From positions 1,240,001 to 1,304,000 of the forward strand of contig NZ_CP175511.1 in NCBI RefSeq assembly GCF_046058945.1: a DNA stretch of 64,000 bases, read 5' to 3'. The notes beneath the pieces were generated by a model that did no database searches, had not been told where the DNA came from, and saw nothing but the letters and a program-made list of their open reading frames with translations. The translations under genes were made by a program, and so were the position numbers. Positions 1-9,375 of this stretch are shown here, in pieces. Position 1 is the first letter of the stretch. Each line of letters starts with the position of its first letter. This DNA is from Brochothrix campestris (GTDB lineage: Bacteria; Bacillota; Bacilli; Lactobacillales; Listeriaceae).

Positions 1-597
1 TAAAATACCACTATCGGTGGTCATTGCATCACCCTGCTTCGATTTTAAAGCAGTGAAGGCTTCAGAATAATTTTCCAATTCTAATATTTTCGCTTTAGGT
101 GCTAACTTACGAATATTAACAGCCGAGGTCGACCCTTTGACTGCTAACACTGTTGTCTTTTCGTTTAAATCAGTGACAGACTTAATGGGACTGCCTTTTT
201 TTACAAGCAGCGACTGACCACCATCAAAATAAACATCTGAGAAGTCGACTATTTTTTGGCGATCAGGCGTAATGGACATCGTCGCAATTATCGCATCGAT
301 ATTACCGTTTTTCAATAGTGGAATCCGGGTTTTCGATGTCACTTCCACGAAACTAGCGGTAGCGTCTTTTCCAGCTATTTCAGTAGTTAAGGCCTTTGCA
401 ATATCAATGTCGAAGCCTTCAATATTACCTGTCGCAATATTTGTTAAACCGAATAAACGTGTATCTGTTTTCACACCCCATGCAATCGCCGGCTTTGTTT
501 CAAGTCGTTCACTAATATCAACCGATGCCACTTGGTTGCCACAGGCAGCCAGTGTCAGTGTTGCGAGTGAAAAGACAGTGAGTAGTAGTTTTTTCAT
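1..597 (-). CDS. Amino-acid ABC transporter substrate-binding lipoprotein (partial, 3' end outside the window)
   Basis: Extracellular solute receptor of a polar amino-acid (glutamine-type) ABC importer, anchored to the outer face of the membrane. The 199 visible codons start with MKKLLLTVFSLATLTLAACG, a lipoprotein signal with lipobox LAAC. The SBP_bac_3 fold follows (GFDIDIAKALTTEIAG, then IDAIIATMSITPDRQKIVDFS). I chose the ATG at 597 over one two codons upstream because the GAGGGGG ribosome site is then 7 nt away. It lies 16 nt downstream of the ATPase gene, so the two form one operon. The C-terminus lies beyond base 1 and the permease is not visible. The ligand is inferred from the family only. 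Confidence 0.9.
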   Translation of the reverse strand, partial: MKKLLLTVFSLATLTLAACGNQVASVDISERLETKPAIAWGVKTDTRLFGLTNIATGNIEGFDIDIAKALTTEIAGKDATASFVEVTSKTRIPLLKNGNIDAIIATMSITPDRQKIVDFSDVYFDGGQSLLVKKGSPIKSVTDLNEKTTVLAVKGSTSAVNIRKLAPKAKILELENYSEAFTALKSKQGDAMTTDSGIL

Positions 598-613
598 TGC
601 CATCCCCCTCATT

Positions 614-1342
614 TTAGTGGTTAATAATCTTGCTTAAAAATTGACGTGCACGTTCTTCTTTGGGCCCATCATAAAATGCAACTGCTTCACGGTCTTCGAG
701 TACGGTTCCTTGGTCCATAAAAATAACACGGTCGGCCACTTCACGGGCAAAGCCCATTTCATGTGTCACGACGATCATTGTCATCCCATCTTGTGCTAAA
801 CGTTTCATTACATCTAAAACTTCCCCTATCATTTCGGGATCGAGTGCTGATGTCGGTTCATCGAACAGCATCACCTCAGGTTCCATTGCTAATCCACGAG
901 CAATTGCCACCCGCTGTTGTTGCCCACCTGATAAACTGGCTGGATAAACATTCGCTTTATCAGCTAAACCAACCTTTTCGAGTAAGGCTAACCCGGTTTG
1001 AATGGCTTGTTCCTTGGTTTTTTTCAAGACCTTTATCGGTGCTAACGTAATGTTTTCTAAGACTGTTTTATGAGGATACAAGTTAAAATGTTGAAACACC
1101 ATGCCGACATTTTTACGAACAATGTTAATATCTGTCCCTTTGCTATGTAAATCATAATTGTTAACGAGTAAATGTCCGGAACTGATTTCTTCTAAACCGT
1201 TGATTGTACGTAACATTGTACTTTTACCGGAACCAGAAGGCCCAATAACTACAACAACCTCACCTTTAGTTATTTCGAGGTTAATCCCACGCAAGGCGTG
1301 GTATTCGCCGTAATATTTATCGACATTTTTAAATTCAATCAT
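614..1342 (-). CDS. glnQ: Polar amino-acid ABC transporter ATP-binding protein (GlnQ-like)
   Basis: ATPase that powers the importer whose receptor is encoded just downstream. Length is 242 residues, normal for GlnQ/HisP. Visible motifs are Walker A GPSGSGKS (about residue 34), the Q-loop in VFQHFNLYPH, signature LSGGQQQR, Walker B VMLFDEPTSALDP and the switch histidine in VVTHEMG. The frame is open further upstream, but ATG 1342 is the real start: AAGGAGG sits 6 nt before it and homology begins at MIEFKNV. It is the first visible gene of the two-gene unit. Assignment to glutamine rather than another polar amino acid is inference. Confidence 0.93.
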   Translation of the reverse strand: MIEFKNVDKYYGEYHALRGINLEITKGEVVVVIGPSGSGKSTMLRTINGLEEISSGHLLVNNYDLHSKGTDINIVRKNVGMVFQHFNLYPHKTVLENITLAPIKVLKKTKEQAIQTGLALLEKVGLADKANVYPASLSGGQQQRVAIARGLAMEPEVMLFDEPTSALDPEMIGEVLDVMKRLAQDGMTMIVVTHEMGFAREVADRVIFMDQGTVLEDREAVAFYDGPKEERARQFLSKIINH

Positions 1343-1490
1343 GTTGTGCCTCCTTAGTTGTATTGCAAGAATTGTTAGAATACTCTCAATTTTATGCCTA
1401 CCATCACCTTTTGTCAATAGTATTTCTTAAGTTACCTTCGGTTAACCATAAGTACTTCTTATAACATTGGTGCTATTATGTTTTACTAGA

Positions 1491-1519
1491 TTGATTTTAC
1501 TTGCTTTTGTTGATATAAT
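1491..1519 (+). promoter_or_regulatory. Promoter of the ABC-F ATPase gene
   Basis: TTGATT at 1491-1496, 17-bp spacer, TATAAT at 1514-1519. The TG at 1511-1512 makes it an extended -10 promoter. It lies 45 bp before the ATG at 1565, with AGAGGG between. Confidence 0.75.
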
Positions 1520-1564
1520 AGAGTTTATGGAATAAAAACGATATGAAAGAGGGTAACAAAACAG

Positions 1565-3154
1565 ATGACAATCACAGTAAGTAATGTCGGACTGCGTTTT
1601 TCTGACAAAAAACTATTTGAAGATATAACAATGAAATTCACACCAGGTAACTGCTATGGCCTTATCGGCGCAAACGGTGCTGGAAAATCAACATTCTTGA
1701 AAATTCTTTCAGGTGAAATTGAAGCACAAACAGGCGATGTTCATATCACTCCAGGTGAACGTTTAGCGGTTTTAAAACAAGATCACTTTGAATTTGAAGA
1801 GCACCGTGTGCTTGATGTTGTTATTATGGGGCATCAAAAATTGTACGCAATTATGGAAGAAAAGAATGCTATTTATATGAAAGAAGATTTTACTGATGCA
1901 GATGGTCTTCGTGCCGCTGAACTTGAAGGTGAATTCGGCGAAATGGGCGGTTGGGAATCTGAATCAGATGCAGCAATCCTCTTAAAAGGCTTAGGTATTT
2001 TACCCGGTGATCACGATAAGTTAATGAAAGAACTTGACGGTGGTGGCAAAGTGAAAGTTTTACTTGCTCAAGCACTATTCGGTAAACCTGACATTTTACT
2101 TCTCGATGAACCGACTAACCACTTGGACTTAAAAGCAATTATGTGGTTAGAAGATTTCTTAGCTAATTTTGAAAATACTGTTATTGCAATTTCGCATGAC
2201 CGTCACTTCTTAAACCAAGTATGTACGCATATTGCCGATTTAGATTACAACAAAATCAAATTATTCGTTGGTAACTATGACTTTTGGTATGAATCAAGTC
2301 AATTAGCACAACGGATGTTACAAGATGGCAACAAGAAAAAAGAAGAAAAAATCAAAGAATTAGAAGCCTTTGTTGCGCGTTTCTCAGCCAATGCTTCGAA
2401 ATCAAAACAAGCCACTTCTCGTAAAAAAACATTGGATAAAATTACGCTTGATGATATTCAACCATCGTCACGTCGTTACCCATTTATTCGTTTCCAAGCA
2501 GACCGTGAAGTCGGCAATGATATTTTACAAGTATCTGGTCTTTCAAAAACAATTGATGGCGTGAAAGTGTTAGATAACGTATCATTTACACTCGATCGTG
2601 ACGATAAAGTTGCGTTTGTCGGCAATGATTCTTCTTCTTCTGCCCTTCTCTCTATTTTAGCTGGCGATATGGAACCAGATGAAGGCACGTTTAAATGGGG
2701 TGTTACAACTTCACAAACATACTTTCCGAAAGACAACACTTCTTTCTTTGAAGGTTCAAACCTTAACTTAGTTGAATGGTTGCGTCAATATTCACCTACT
2801 GAAGATGCCGAATCATTTTTACGTGGGTTCTTAGGTCGTATGTTATTCTCTGGTGACGAAGTACTAAAAAAAGTACGCGTTTTATCAGGGGGCGAAAAAG
2901 TACGTTGTATGCTAAGCCGGATGATGCTTTCAGGTGGAAATACATTGCTGCTCGATGAACCAACTAACCACTTGGACTTAGAATCAATTACAGCCTTGAA
3001 TGATGGTTTAATGGACTTTAAAGGCGTTATGCTCTTTATCTGTCACGATCATCAGTTTACACAATCATTAGCTAACCGCGTGATTGATGTAACACCAGGT
3101 TCATTCTACAACAAAAAACAATCTTACGATGAATATTTAGAAACACAAAAATAA
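1565..3154 (+). CDS. ykpA: ABC-F family ATPase (YkpA type)
   Basis: Cytoplasmic tandem ABC ATPase without membrane segments. The ABC-F family acts on ribosomes (EttA, Uup, YbiT, antibiotic-protection factors). The 529 residues hold two nucleotide-binding domains. The first has Walker A GANGAGKS (about residue 36) and DILLLDEPTNHLDL; the second has signature LSGGEKVR and TLLLDEPTNHLDL. The second Walker A is degenerate (GNDSSSSA instead of GxxGxGKS), while its signature and Walker B are intact. Between the domains lies a charged linker (KKKEEKIKELEAFVARFSAN). The N-terminus reads like Bacillus YkpA (FTPGNCYGLIGANGAGKSTF). Single gene with its own promoter and a strong terminator. I see no reason to call it a resistance determinant. 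Confidence 0.92.
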   Translation: MTITVSNVGLRFSDKKLFEDITMKFTPGNCYGLIGANGAGKSTFLKILSGEIEAQTGDVHITPGERLAVLKQDHFEFEEHRVLDVVIMGHQKLYAIMEEKNAIYMKEDFTDADGLRAAELEGEFGEMGGWESESDAAILLKGLGILPGDHDKLMKELDGGGKVKVLLAQALFGKPDILLLDEPTNHLDLKAIMWLEDFLANFENTVIAISHDRHFLNQVCTHIADLDYNKIKLFVGNYDFWYESSQLAQRMLQDGNKKKEEKIKELEAFVARFSANASKSKQATSRKKTLDKITLDDIQPSSRRYPFIRFQADREVGNDILQVSGLSKTIDGVKVLDNVSFTLDRDDKVAFVGNDSSSSALLSILAGDMEPDEGTFKWGVTTSQTYFPKDNTSFFEGSNLNLVEWLRQYSPTEDAESFLRGFLGRMLFSGDEVLKKVRVLSGGEKVRCMLSRMMLSGGNTLLLDEPTNHLDLESITALNDGLMDFKGVMLFICHDHQFTQSLANRVIDVTPGSFYNKKQSYDEYLETQK

Positions 3155-3156
3155 AA

Positions 3157-3207
3157 AGTAACTAAAAAGGGTAACGACATTCACTGTCGTTACCCTTTTT
3201 AGTTACT
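3157..3207 (+). terminator. Rho-independent terminator after ykpA (bidirectional form)
   Basis: A long near-perfect inverted repeat: the arm from AGTAACTAAAAAGGGTAACG (3157 onward) through ACA is mirrored up to 3207 around a 5-nt loop (TTCAC). A-rich and T-rich flanks lie on both sides. It begins 3 bp after the ykpA stop. Confidence 0.9.
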
Positions 3208-3466
3208 CAGAGACAGAAGATAAACGTTGTTCTAATTCGTCAATAGTGGATTATCATCGGTACACTCACCTTAAATCTTTATATTTCCGACTAGAATGAA
3301 GATGACTCGTTAGCGTCGCTAGCAAAGCACTTGAAATACACGAGCTGTTAGCTGATTGAACTAGAAAAGATAACAGTATCCTATCCAGTCTAATTAAACC
3401 ACCTTAACTACAACTGTAAGTCCCATGAAAGTTAACACGCTTAGAATCGCTCTCACCCACTTAACT

Positions 3467-4048
3467 CTAGGCATTAAGAGGCTCTTTTTGATACGATTGA
3501 TGGTAGGGGCACGTCGTTAAATGGTCATCAACAAATCCAGTCGCCTGTAAGAATGCATAAATAATCGTCGGTCCGATAAATGAACAGCCTCGTTTTTTGA
3601 GGTCTTTACTAATAGCCTTTGATTCAGCGCTCTCATTTGGTAATTCGCTCATTTTTTGCCACTCGTTGACGATTGGTACGACACTAAAAAAACCTCTGAA
3701 ATACTGTTCAATCGAGCCATATTCGACAATGATTTGTTGTAAGACCCGTGCGTTTTTTCGCACTGAATAAATTTTGAGTTTATGACGAACAATCGCCGTA
3801 TTTAAACGCGCCGCCTCTAATTCTTCGTCGCTTAACTGTGCACAGCGTTCAAGGTTAAAATGGTGAAATACCTTACGATAGCCCTCACGCTTATTTAAAA
3901 CAGTTCGCCATGATAGACCCGCCTGAGCTCCTTCCAAGGTCAGAAATTCAAAATAACTTGCATCTGTTTTAGCTGTATAACGGCCCCATTCTTCATTATG
4001 ATAAAGGGTCATTTCAGCGTGTTGTTGCGCCCAGTCACAAATTGTCAT
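3467..4048 (-). CDS. tag: DNA-3-methyladenine glycosylase I
   Basis: Base-excision repair enzyme that removes 3-methyladenine from alkylated DNA. Length is 193 residues, normal for Tag. The zinc-snap residues expected in the family are present: Cys4 (MTICDW), His17 (YHNEEWG), and the C-terminal His/Cys pair in HLTTCPYHQ. The helix-hairpin-helix core is around LTLEGAQAGLSWRTVLNKREGYRKVF. RGCSFIGPTIIYAFLQATG is the usual C-terminal signature. Monocistronic; a hairpin with a T-run lies just upstream at about 4080-4115. Confidence 0.93.
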   Translation of the reverse strand: MTICDWAQQHAEMTLYHNEEWGRYTAKTDASYFEFLTLEGAQAGLSWRTVLNKREGYRKVFHHFNLERCAQLSDEELEAARLNTAIVRHKLKIYSVRKNARVLQQIIVEYGSIEQYFRGFFSVVPIVNEWQKMSELPNESAESKAISKDLKKRGCSFIGPTIIYAFLQATGFVDDHLTTCPYHQSYQKEPLNA

Positions 4049-4143
4049 CTTCGCATCCCTACTTTCGATTGATGGTGTTAAAATAAAAAACAGTGGCCTA
4101 AAGGCACACTGTTTTTTTGTTTGGATTCATTATTACTTAAATA

Positions 4144-4405
4144 AAGTTGTTGCCACTTTTATTGTTATCTAGTTTTAACAACTAACAGCTTTTAAATTTC
4201 AAGCACGCCTAAGCGACACTATAAAGTCGCAGCGGCCTGCTCTCCAATTTAAGCGCTGTTAACCAAGTTGTTGCCACTTTTATTGTTATCTAGTTTTAAC
4301 AACTAACAGCTTTTAAATTTCAAGCACGCCTAAGCGACACTATAAAGTCGCAGCGGCCTGCTCTCCAATTTAAGCGCTGTTAACCAAGTTGTTGCCACTT
4401 TTATT
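4144..4405. repeat. 121-bp tandem direct repeat downstream of rnjB
   Basis: Two units (4144-4264 and 4265-4385) that read identically, followed by the first 20 bp of a third (4386-4405), which runs into the rnjB stop codon. Each unit starts AAGTTGTTGCCACTTTTATT and contains a GCGAC/GTCGC hairpin. No ORF. Likely a recent tandem duplication in the 3' untranslated region of rnjB. Confidence 0.9.
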
Positions 4406-6080
4406 AATTAACTTCCATAATTACCGGTAAAATCATCGGACGACGGCGTGTTTGTTCGAATAAGTAACGGTTTAATTTATCACGAATTGCTTGTTTAAGG
4501 TTAGCCCATTCAAAGTTTTTATCTTCTAATGTTTCGATGACAATTTTTTCAGCCATCTTTGTTGCAGCCTCGATTAAAGCTTCTGATTCGCGCATGTAAA
4601 TAAAGCCACGTGACATCATTTCAGGACCAGAAACAATCCGTTTTTGACGACGGCTAATCGTTACCACAACAATGAAAATGCCATCTTCTGATAACAATTT
4701 ACGGTCGCGCAGAACGATATTACCGACATCGCCCACACCTAAACCATCAATTAAAGTATTACCTGAATAGACGCGGCTACCCATTGCGAATTTTTCATCC
4801 TTGTACTCAAGAATATCGCCTTTGTTGATAATGAAAATTTGGCTGTTATCGAAGCCCATTGTACGTGCGATTTTTGTATGTTCAATTAACATGCGGTATT
4901 CACCGTGAATTGGCACGAAATATTTGGGTTTAAGTAAGTTCATCATCATCTTCAGTTCTTCTTGGCTCGCATGACCTGAAATAAAGATATCTTTTGAGAA
5001 AGTTGTCACAATCGCATCATTACGATAGATTAAATCAACCGTTTTCGCTAAGATTGTTTCCGTTGCAGGATCAGCTGTTGCACCAATAAAGACCGTATCG
5101 CCAGGACGAACGTTGACTAAACGATGTGCTTGTTTCGCCATTTTATTTAATTGGCGAATCGGCTCACCTAAGTGACCGCTTTCGATAATGACTAATTTTT
5201 CATCAGCAATCGTGTCAATTTCTTTAATCGGAACAATCATGTCTTCATCTGCAACAACAAGTTTATTTAACTTCGCAGAAACAGTTACGACACGTTCTAA
5301 CTCTTTTCCAAGAATAGCTACTTTACGGTGTGTCGCAGCCGCTGCGTCAAATACCTGTTGTAAGCGACTCACATTTGATGCAACGACAGCTACAATAATA
5401 CGCGCTTTCGCTTGTTTAAAGCCTTTTAACATTTCTTGGGCTGCAACTGCATCACTTGAAGTGTAACCTGGGTGTTCAGCATCTGAACTATCAGACAGTA
5501 AGGCAAGCACACCTTTTTCACCAATTTTAGCAATTTGACCAAGGTCTGTTTGATAGCCTTCGCGCGCTGATTGATCGAACTTGAAATCCCCTGTATAAAC
5601 AATCGCGCCATCTGCTGTATGTAACACGATCCCAATTGAATCCGGGATTGAGTGTGTTGTCGCAAAGAACGATACATTGATTTGTTCAAAAGATAAACGC
5701 GAACGCGCATGTACCACATGGAAACGGTTGTATTTTAAATCTTTATGCTCTTTAATCGCTGCACGTGCGAGGGCAACAGTTAGTTCTGTTCCGTAAACGG
5801 GAATATTATTGATTTTTTTCAACAAGTAAGGCAATGCCCCAATTGCATCTTCGTGACCGTGTGATAAGAACACAGCCTTAATACGGTCTTGGTTTTCTTC
5901 TAAATACTTAATGTCGGGTATTACAACATCAATTCCTAATAATTCATCTTCTGGAAAACGGAGGCCGGCATCTAAAATAAAGATATCGTCATTCACTTCC
6001 ACTACATATAAATTTTTACCTAATTCTGCTACACCACCGAGAGATAAAATTTTGATGTTTTCTACTGGTTTGATTGTCAA
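4404..6080 (-). CDS. rnjB: Ribonuclease J2
   Basis: Metallo-beta-lactamase/beta-CASP ribonuclease subunit that partners RNase J1 in mRNA decay and RNA maturation. Length is 558 residues. N-terminal lactamase fold (about 1-210), beta-CASP (about 210-370), KPKYFVPIHGEYRM linker and C-terminal domain ending RRPMILPVIMEVN. The metal motif HxHxDH reads HGHEDA at about residue 74, so the last His is Ala. Together with IVYTGDFKFDQ, GQIAKIGEKGVLALLSDSS and PGYT this fits J2, whose site is degenerate in known homologues, rather than the active J1. It is the last gene of the asd-lysC-dapA-rnjB unit, 18 nt after dapA. Confidence 0.88.
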   Translation of the reverse strand: MTIKPVENIKILSLGGVAELGKNLYVVEVNDDIFILDAGLRFPEDELLGIDVVIPDIKYLEENQDRIKAVFLSHGHEDAIGALPYLLKKINNIPVYGTELTVALARAAIKEHKDLKYNRFHVVHARSRLSFEQINVSFFATTHSIPDSIGIVLHTADGAIVYTGDFKFDQSAREGYQTDLGQIAKIGEKGVLALLSDSSDAEHPGYTSSDAVAAQEMLKGFKQAKARIIVAVVASNVSRLQQVFDAAAATHRKVAILGKELERVVTVSAKLNKLVVADEDMIVPIKEIDTIADEKLVIIESGHLGEPIRQLNKMAKQAHRLVNVRPGDTVFIGATADPATETILAKTVDLIYRNDAIVTTFSKDIFISGHASQEELKMMMNLLKPKYFVPIHGEYRMLIEHTKIARTMGFDNSQIFIINKGDILEYKDEKFAMGSRVYSGNTLIDGLGVGDVGNIVLRDRKLLSEDGIFIVVVTISRRQKRIVSGPEMMSRGFIYMRESEALIEAATKMAEKIVIETLEDKNFEWANLKQAIRDKLNRYLFEQTRRRPMILPVIMEVN

Positions 6081-6098
6081 AATATACCCTCCTTTCGC

Positions 6099-6992
6099 CT
6101 ATTTTATTTGTGTGTATTGTTGTTGAAATGCTGAAATCACTTGCTCAATTTGGTCAGCTTCTTCAGCTGTTACTGCAACAATCGGTAACCGTGGTTGACC
6201 GGTTGCAATGCCTTGTTTATTAAGCCAGAACTTCACTGGTGCTGGACTAGGAACGCTAAAGCATGCGTTAATAACGGGCATGATGTCATGATGATAACGA
6301 CGCGCTGTTTCAATGTCACCTGCATCAAAGGCTGCGAGCATTGCTTGCATTTGCATGCCAGCGATATGCGATGTGACCGAAATCACGCCAGCACTGCCGA
6401 CTGCATATAATGGTAAGGTCAATGCATCTTCGCCACTGTAAATCTTCATTTTATCGCCAACGCGTGCGTGCAACTGTGAGAGCATGCTAAAATCAGCTGT
6501 GCAATCTTTGAGCGCAACGATGTTAGGAATATCCGCTAGTTTAACGAGGGTTTCTAAGTCAATTTTAACAACAGAACGTCCTGGTATATTATAAACAACC
6601 ACCGGTAAGTCGGTTGCTGCTGCAATGGCTTTATAATGTTCATAAATCCCTGCTTGGCTGGGTTTGTTATAATATGGAACGACTGCTAGAATACCATCAG
6701 CACCTAAATGTGAGACTTCTTTTGTAAAGGCAACAGATTCGGCTGTGTTGTTTGAGCCGGCACCTAGAATTACGGGCACACGACCATTTACAGCATGGAT
6801 TGCGTAGCGGTATAAAGCGAGCTTTTCAGCGTGACTTAAGGTCGCTGATTCTCCCGTTGTACCACCAACAATAAGGCCGTCAGATCCGTTGTCAATTAAA
6901 TAGTTCACAAGATTTTCTGTTAAAGCTTCATTCACCTTGCCTTCAACATCAAATGGTGTAACCATTGCGGTCATGACTTTTCCAAATTCCAT
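6099..6992 (-). CDS. dapA: 4-hydroxy-tetrahydrodipicolinate synthase
   Basis: Condenses pyruvate with aspartate semialdehyde, the first step committed to diaminopimelate and lysine. Length is 297 residues, typical. TIM-barrel with GGTTGESATL near residue 43, catalytic Tyr in VVYNIPGR and Schiff-base Lys in ALKDC (about residue 162). An AGGAGG site precedes the ATG. It follows lysC by 18 nt and precedes rnjB by 18 nt, consistent with one transcript from the promoter before asd. It supplies cell-wall precursor as well as lysine. Confidence 0.96.
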   Translation of the reverse strand: MEFGKVMTAMVTPFDVEGKVNEALTENLVNYLIDNGSDGLIVGGTTGESATLSHAEKLALYRYAIHAVNGRVPVILGAGSNNTAESVAFTKEVSHLGADGILAVVPYYNKPSQAGIYEHYKAIAAATDLPVVVYNIPGRSVVKIDLETLVKLADIPNIVALKDCTADFSMLSQLHARVGDKMKIYSGEDALTLPLYAVGSAGVISVTSHIAGMQMQAMLAAFDAGDIETARRYHHDIMPVINACFSVPSPAPVKFWLNKQGIATGQPRLPIVAVTAEEADQIEQVISAFQQQYTQIK

Positions 6993-7010
6993 CTGTGATC
7001 CTCCTCTAAT

Positions 7011-8225
7011 TTAGCTTGTTTGATTAAAAATATCGTGCAATGAGTTTGCAGCTTGAATCATGTTCCCTTCATCTACCAAAACCCATAATGTATTCGTATT
7101 TGATTTCGATTGTAAAATGCGAATGTTTTCTTTATTTAAGGCCGTCAGAATCGTTTGTGAGACATCATCCATATGACGATGTTCAATACCCACTACTGTA
7201 ATTTTAGCACATTTTTCACGGATTGTGGCGACATTTCCTTGATTGTTTAAGACATCGGCAATTAAGTGACGACGCACATCAGGTACACTGAATAATAATT
7301 CAGTCGCTGTTTCGTTGATAAAGCTTGCATTGACACGATTTGCGGCCAATAAGTCAGCTAAGGTCTCAGCCGATAACGCGGCCGTTTTTGTGACCGTAAA
7401 CTGACAGAGATTGTTAATATGTGTCACACCACAGAACAACGCGTGCGACTGAGCCGCCTGTTTTTGCTCAACTGGTGAAATATCTGTAATTAACGTTCCT
7501 TCATTTTGCGAATAGGTTGAACGGACACGCATCGGAATTTTACCGCGGTTTGCGGTCGAAACCGCGCGCGGATGAATCACCTTCGCGCCTTCTGTTGCCA
7601 TTTGCATCACTTCAGTATACGTTATTTTATCGAGTTGTTTAGCACGTTTAACGACGCGTGGATCGGCCGTCATTATCCCTTCAACATCGGTGAAAATATC
7701 AATAAAGTCAGCCTTAACAGCCACGCCTAACGCAGCTGCTGATGTATCGCTTCCACCTCGACCTAGTGTTGTAATGTCACCGCTATGAGTGGCACCTTGA
7801 AAACCAGCCACTACGACAACGTCGGCGCCGTTTTTTAACTCATGATAAATCCGTTTTGGATTAACGGTCAGGATATCGGCATTTTGGTGATTATCATCAG
7901 TTAAAATACCCGCTTGCCCCCCTGATAAAGCCGTTGCTTTAATGCCTGCCTTTAGTAGCATATCGGCAAACACATTGGCCGATATTAACTCACCTACTGA
8001 TAACAGCATATCTTGTTCCCGTAACGATAGCGCCGTATTAGGGCTATCGATTAAGCTTAGTAATGTATCGGTTGCATACGGATCGCCGGTGCGACCGATG
8101 GCTGAAACAACAACGACTGACTGATAGCCTTTCTTTAAGGCGGATTGAATATGCCCAATAGCAAGATGGCGCGACTCTGCCGTTTTGACAGAAGTCCCCC
8201 CAAATTTTTGTACAATAAGCTTCAT
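7011..8225 (-). CDS. lysC: Aspartate kinase
   Basis: Phosphorylates aspartate, the entry to the aspartate amino-acid family. Length is 404 residues from ATG 8225, chosen because homology starts MKLIVQKFGGTSV and AAGGAG lies 9 nt upstream. The kinase domain has KFGGTSV, GRGGSDTSAAAL and DVEGIMTADPRVV. The C-terminal third carries two ACT modules (from about residue 265) that normally sense lysine or threonine. The order asd, lysC, dapA makes a pathway operon: the kinase product goes to Asd, whose product goes to DapA. No lysine riboswitch was found upstream of the operon. Confidence 0.95.
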   Translation of the reverse strand: MKLIVQKFGGTSVKTAESRHLAIGHIQSALKKGYQSVVVVSAIGRTGDPYATDTLLSLIDSPNTALSLREQDMLLSVGELISANVFADMLLKAGIKATALSGGQAGILTDDNHQNADILTVNPKRIYHELKNGADVVVVAGFQGATHSGDITTLGRGGSDTSAAALGVAVKADFIDIFTDVEGIMTADPRVVKRAKQLDKITYTEVMQMATEGAKVIHPRAVSTANRGKIPMRVRSTYSQNEGTLITDISPVEQKQAAQSHALFCGVTHINNLCQFTVTKTAALSAETLADLLAANRVNASFINETATELLFSVPDVRRHLIADVLNNQGNVATIREKCAKITVVGIEHRHMDDVSQTILTALNKENIRILQSKSNTNTLWVLVDEGNMIQAANSLHDIFNQTS

Positions 8226-8255
8226 ACGATCAATACTCCTTGTGGTCGACACCAA

Positions 8256-9296
8256 TTAAATAATGTTTAACGCTACGAGACGCTCCGCAATTTGAACAGA
8301 GTTCCATGCCGCCCCTTTAAGTAAGTTATCTGAAACCACCCACATGTGAAAGCCTTTAGGTTCGTCTAAATCGCGACGGACGCGGCCGACAAAGGTTTCG
8401 CGTTTATCTACACAGTCTAATGCTTGTGGGTATGTTTGCGTTGCGGGGTCATCTTGTAAAACGATACCAGGTGCATCTTTAAGCGACGCTTTAATATCAG
8501 CCGCACTGACACCAGCTTCGTCGATTTCAAAATACACAGACTCAGAATGACCACGTGAAATCGGGAGACGTACACAGGTTGCTGCGACTTTAAGGCTTGC
8601 ATCGCCCATGATTTTTTTCGTTTCATTAATCATTTTATGTTCTTCGTACGTGTAATCGTCTTCACCGAATACATCGATTTGCGGTATCGCATTAAAGGCG
8701 ATTTGATAATGTTTTTTATCACCGGCAGATGGTAAAATAGTTGCTTCAACTGGCTCGTTGTTTAAGACGGCCTGTGTTTGTGTATATAATTCATCAATTG
8801 CTAAATTCCCTGCCCCTGAGACAGCTTGATACGTTGAAACAATCACACGTTTCAAACCATATTGTTGACGAATCGGTTCAAGGGCTGCAACCATTTGAAT
8901 CGTTGAACAGTTCGGGTTAGCGATAATGCCATGATGCTGACGAAGAGCATCTTCGTTAACCTCTGGAACGACGAGTGGCACATCTTCTGCCATTCGATAG
9001 TGACTTGTATTGTCAATCACGATTGCACCACGTTTAACAGCCTCTGGTGCTAATTCAGCGCTGATTGAGCCACCGGCACTAAAAATAGCAATATCAATTG
9101 CAGTGAAACTCTCCGGTGTTGCTTCTTCAACGATAACCGGTTTCCCTTTAAATGACAAAGTTGAGCCCGCAGAACGAGGTGACGATAAAAATTTAATCGT
9201 TGCTATCGGTAAGTCGCTTTGTTCTAATTGTAAAATAATTTGTTCCCCTACAGCGCCAGTTGCACCGACGACAGCTACATTATATAATTTTGTCAT
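8256..9296 (-). CDS. asd: Aspartate-semialdehyde dehydrogenase
   Basis: NADPH-dependent reduction of aspartyl phosphate to aspartate semialdehyde. Length is 346 residues. N-terminal dinucleotide-binding motif GATGAVGEQ (about residue 11), nucleophile Cys in NPNCSTIQM (about residue 127) and catalytic His in ISRGHSESV (about residue 243). First gene of the lysine/DAP operon, about 50 bp after the promoter at 9347-9375, with RBS AAGGGG. lysC follows after 30 nt. Confidence 0.96.
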   Translation of the reverse strand: MTKLYNVAVVGATGAVGEQIILQLEQSDLPIATIKFLSSPRSAGSTLSFKGKPVIVEEATPESFTAIDIAIFSAGGSISAELAPEAVKRGAIVIDNTSHYRMAEDVPLVVPEVNEDALRQHHGIIANPNCSTIQMVAALEPIRQQYGLKRVIVSTYQAVSGAGNLAIDELYTQTQAVLNNEPVEATILPSAGDKKHYQIAFNAIPQIDVFGEDDYTYEEHKMINETKKIMGDASLKVAATCVRLPISRGHSESVYFEIDEAGVSAADIKASLKDAPGIVLQDDPATQTYPQALDCVDKRETFVGRVRRDLDEPKGFHMWVVSDNLLKGAAWNSVQIAERLVALNII

Positions 9297-9346
9297 TTTG
9301 TTAGTCCCCTTTTGAGTTCAATTTAATTGATATATTAATACCCCCT

Positions 9347-9375
9347 ATTATACTTGTGTTTAACGCGTCTGTCAT
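9347..9375 (-). promoter_or_regulatory. Promoter of the asd-lysC-dapA-rnjB operon
   Basis: On the minus strand ATGACA (9370-9375), 17-bp spacer, perfect TATAAT (9347-9352). The untranslated leader would be only about 45 nt, too short for an L-box riboswitch. Between here and the + strand gene at 9674 I see nothing else clearly functional. Confidence 0.7.

Noticed and set aside
1565..3154. Antibiotic-resistance ABC-F protein
   Set aside because: The sequence matches the housekeeping YkpA type and has no resistance-gene context.
4404..6080. Active RNase J1
   Set aside because: The metal motif HGHEDA and several J2-specific stretches argue for RNase J2.
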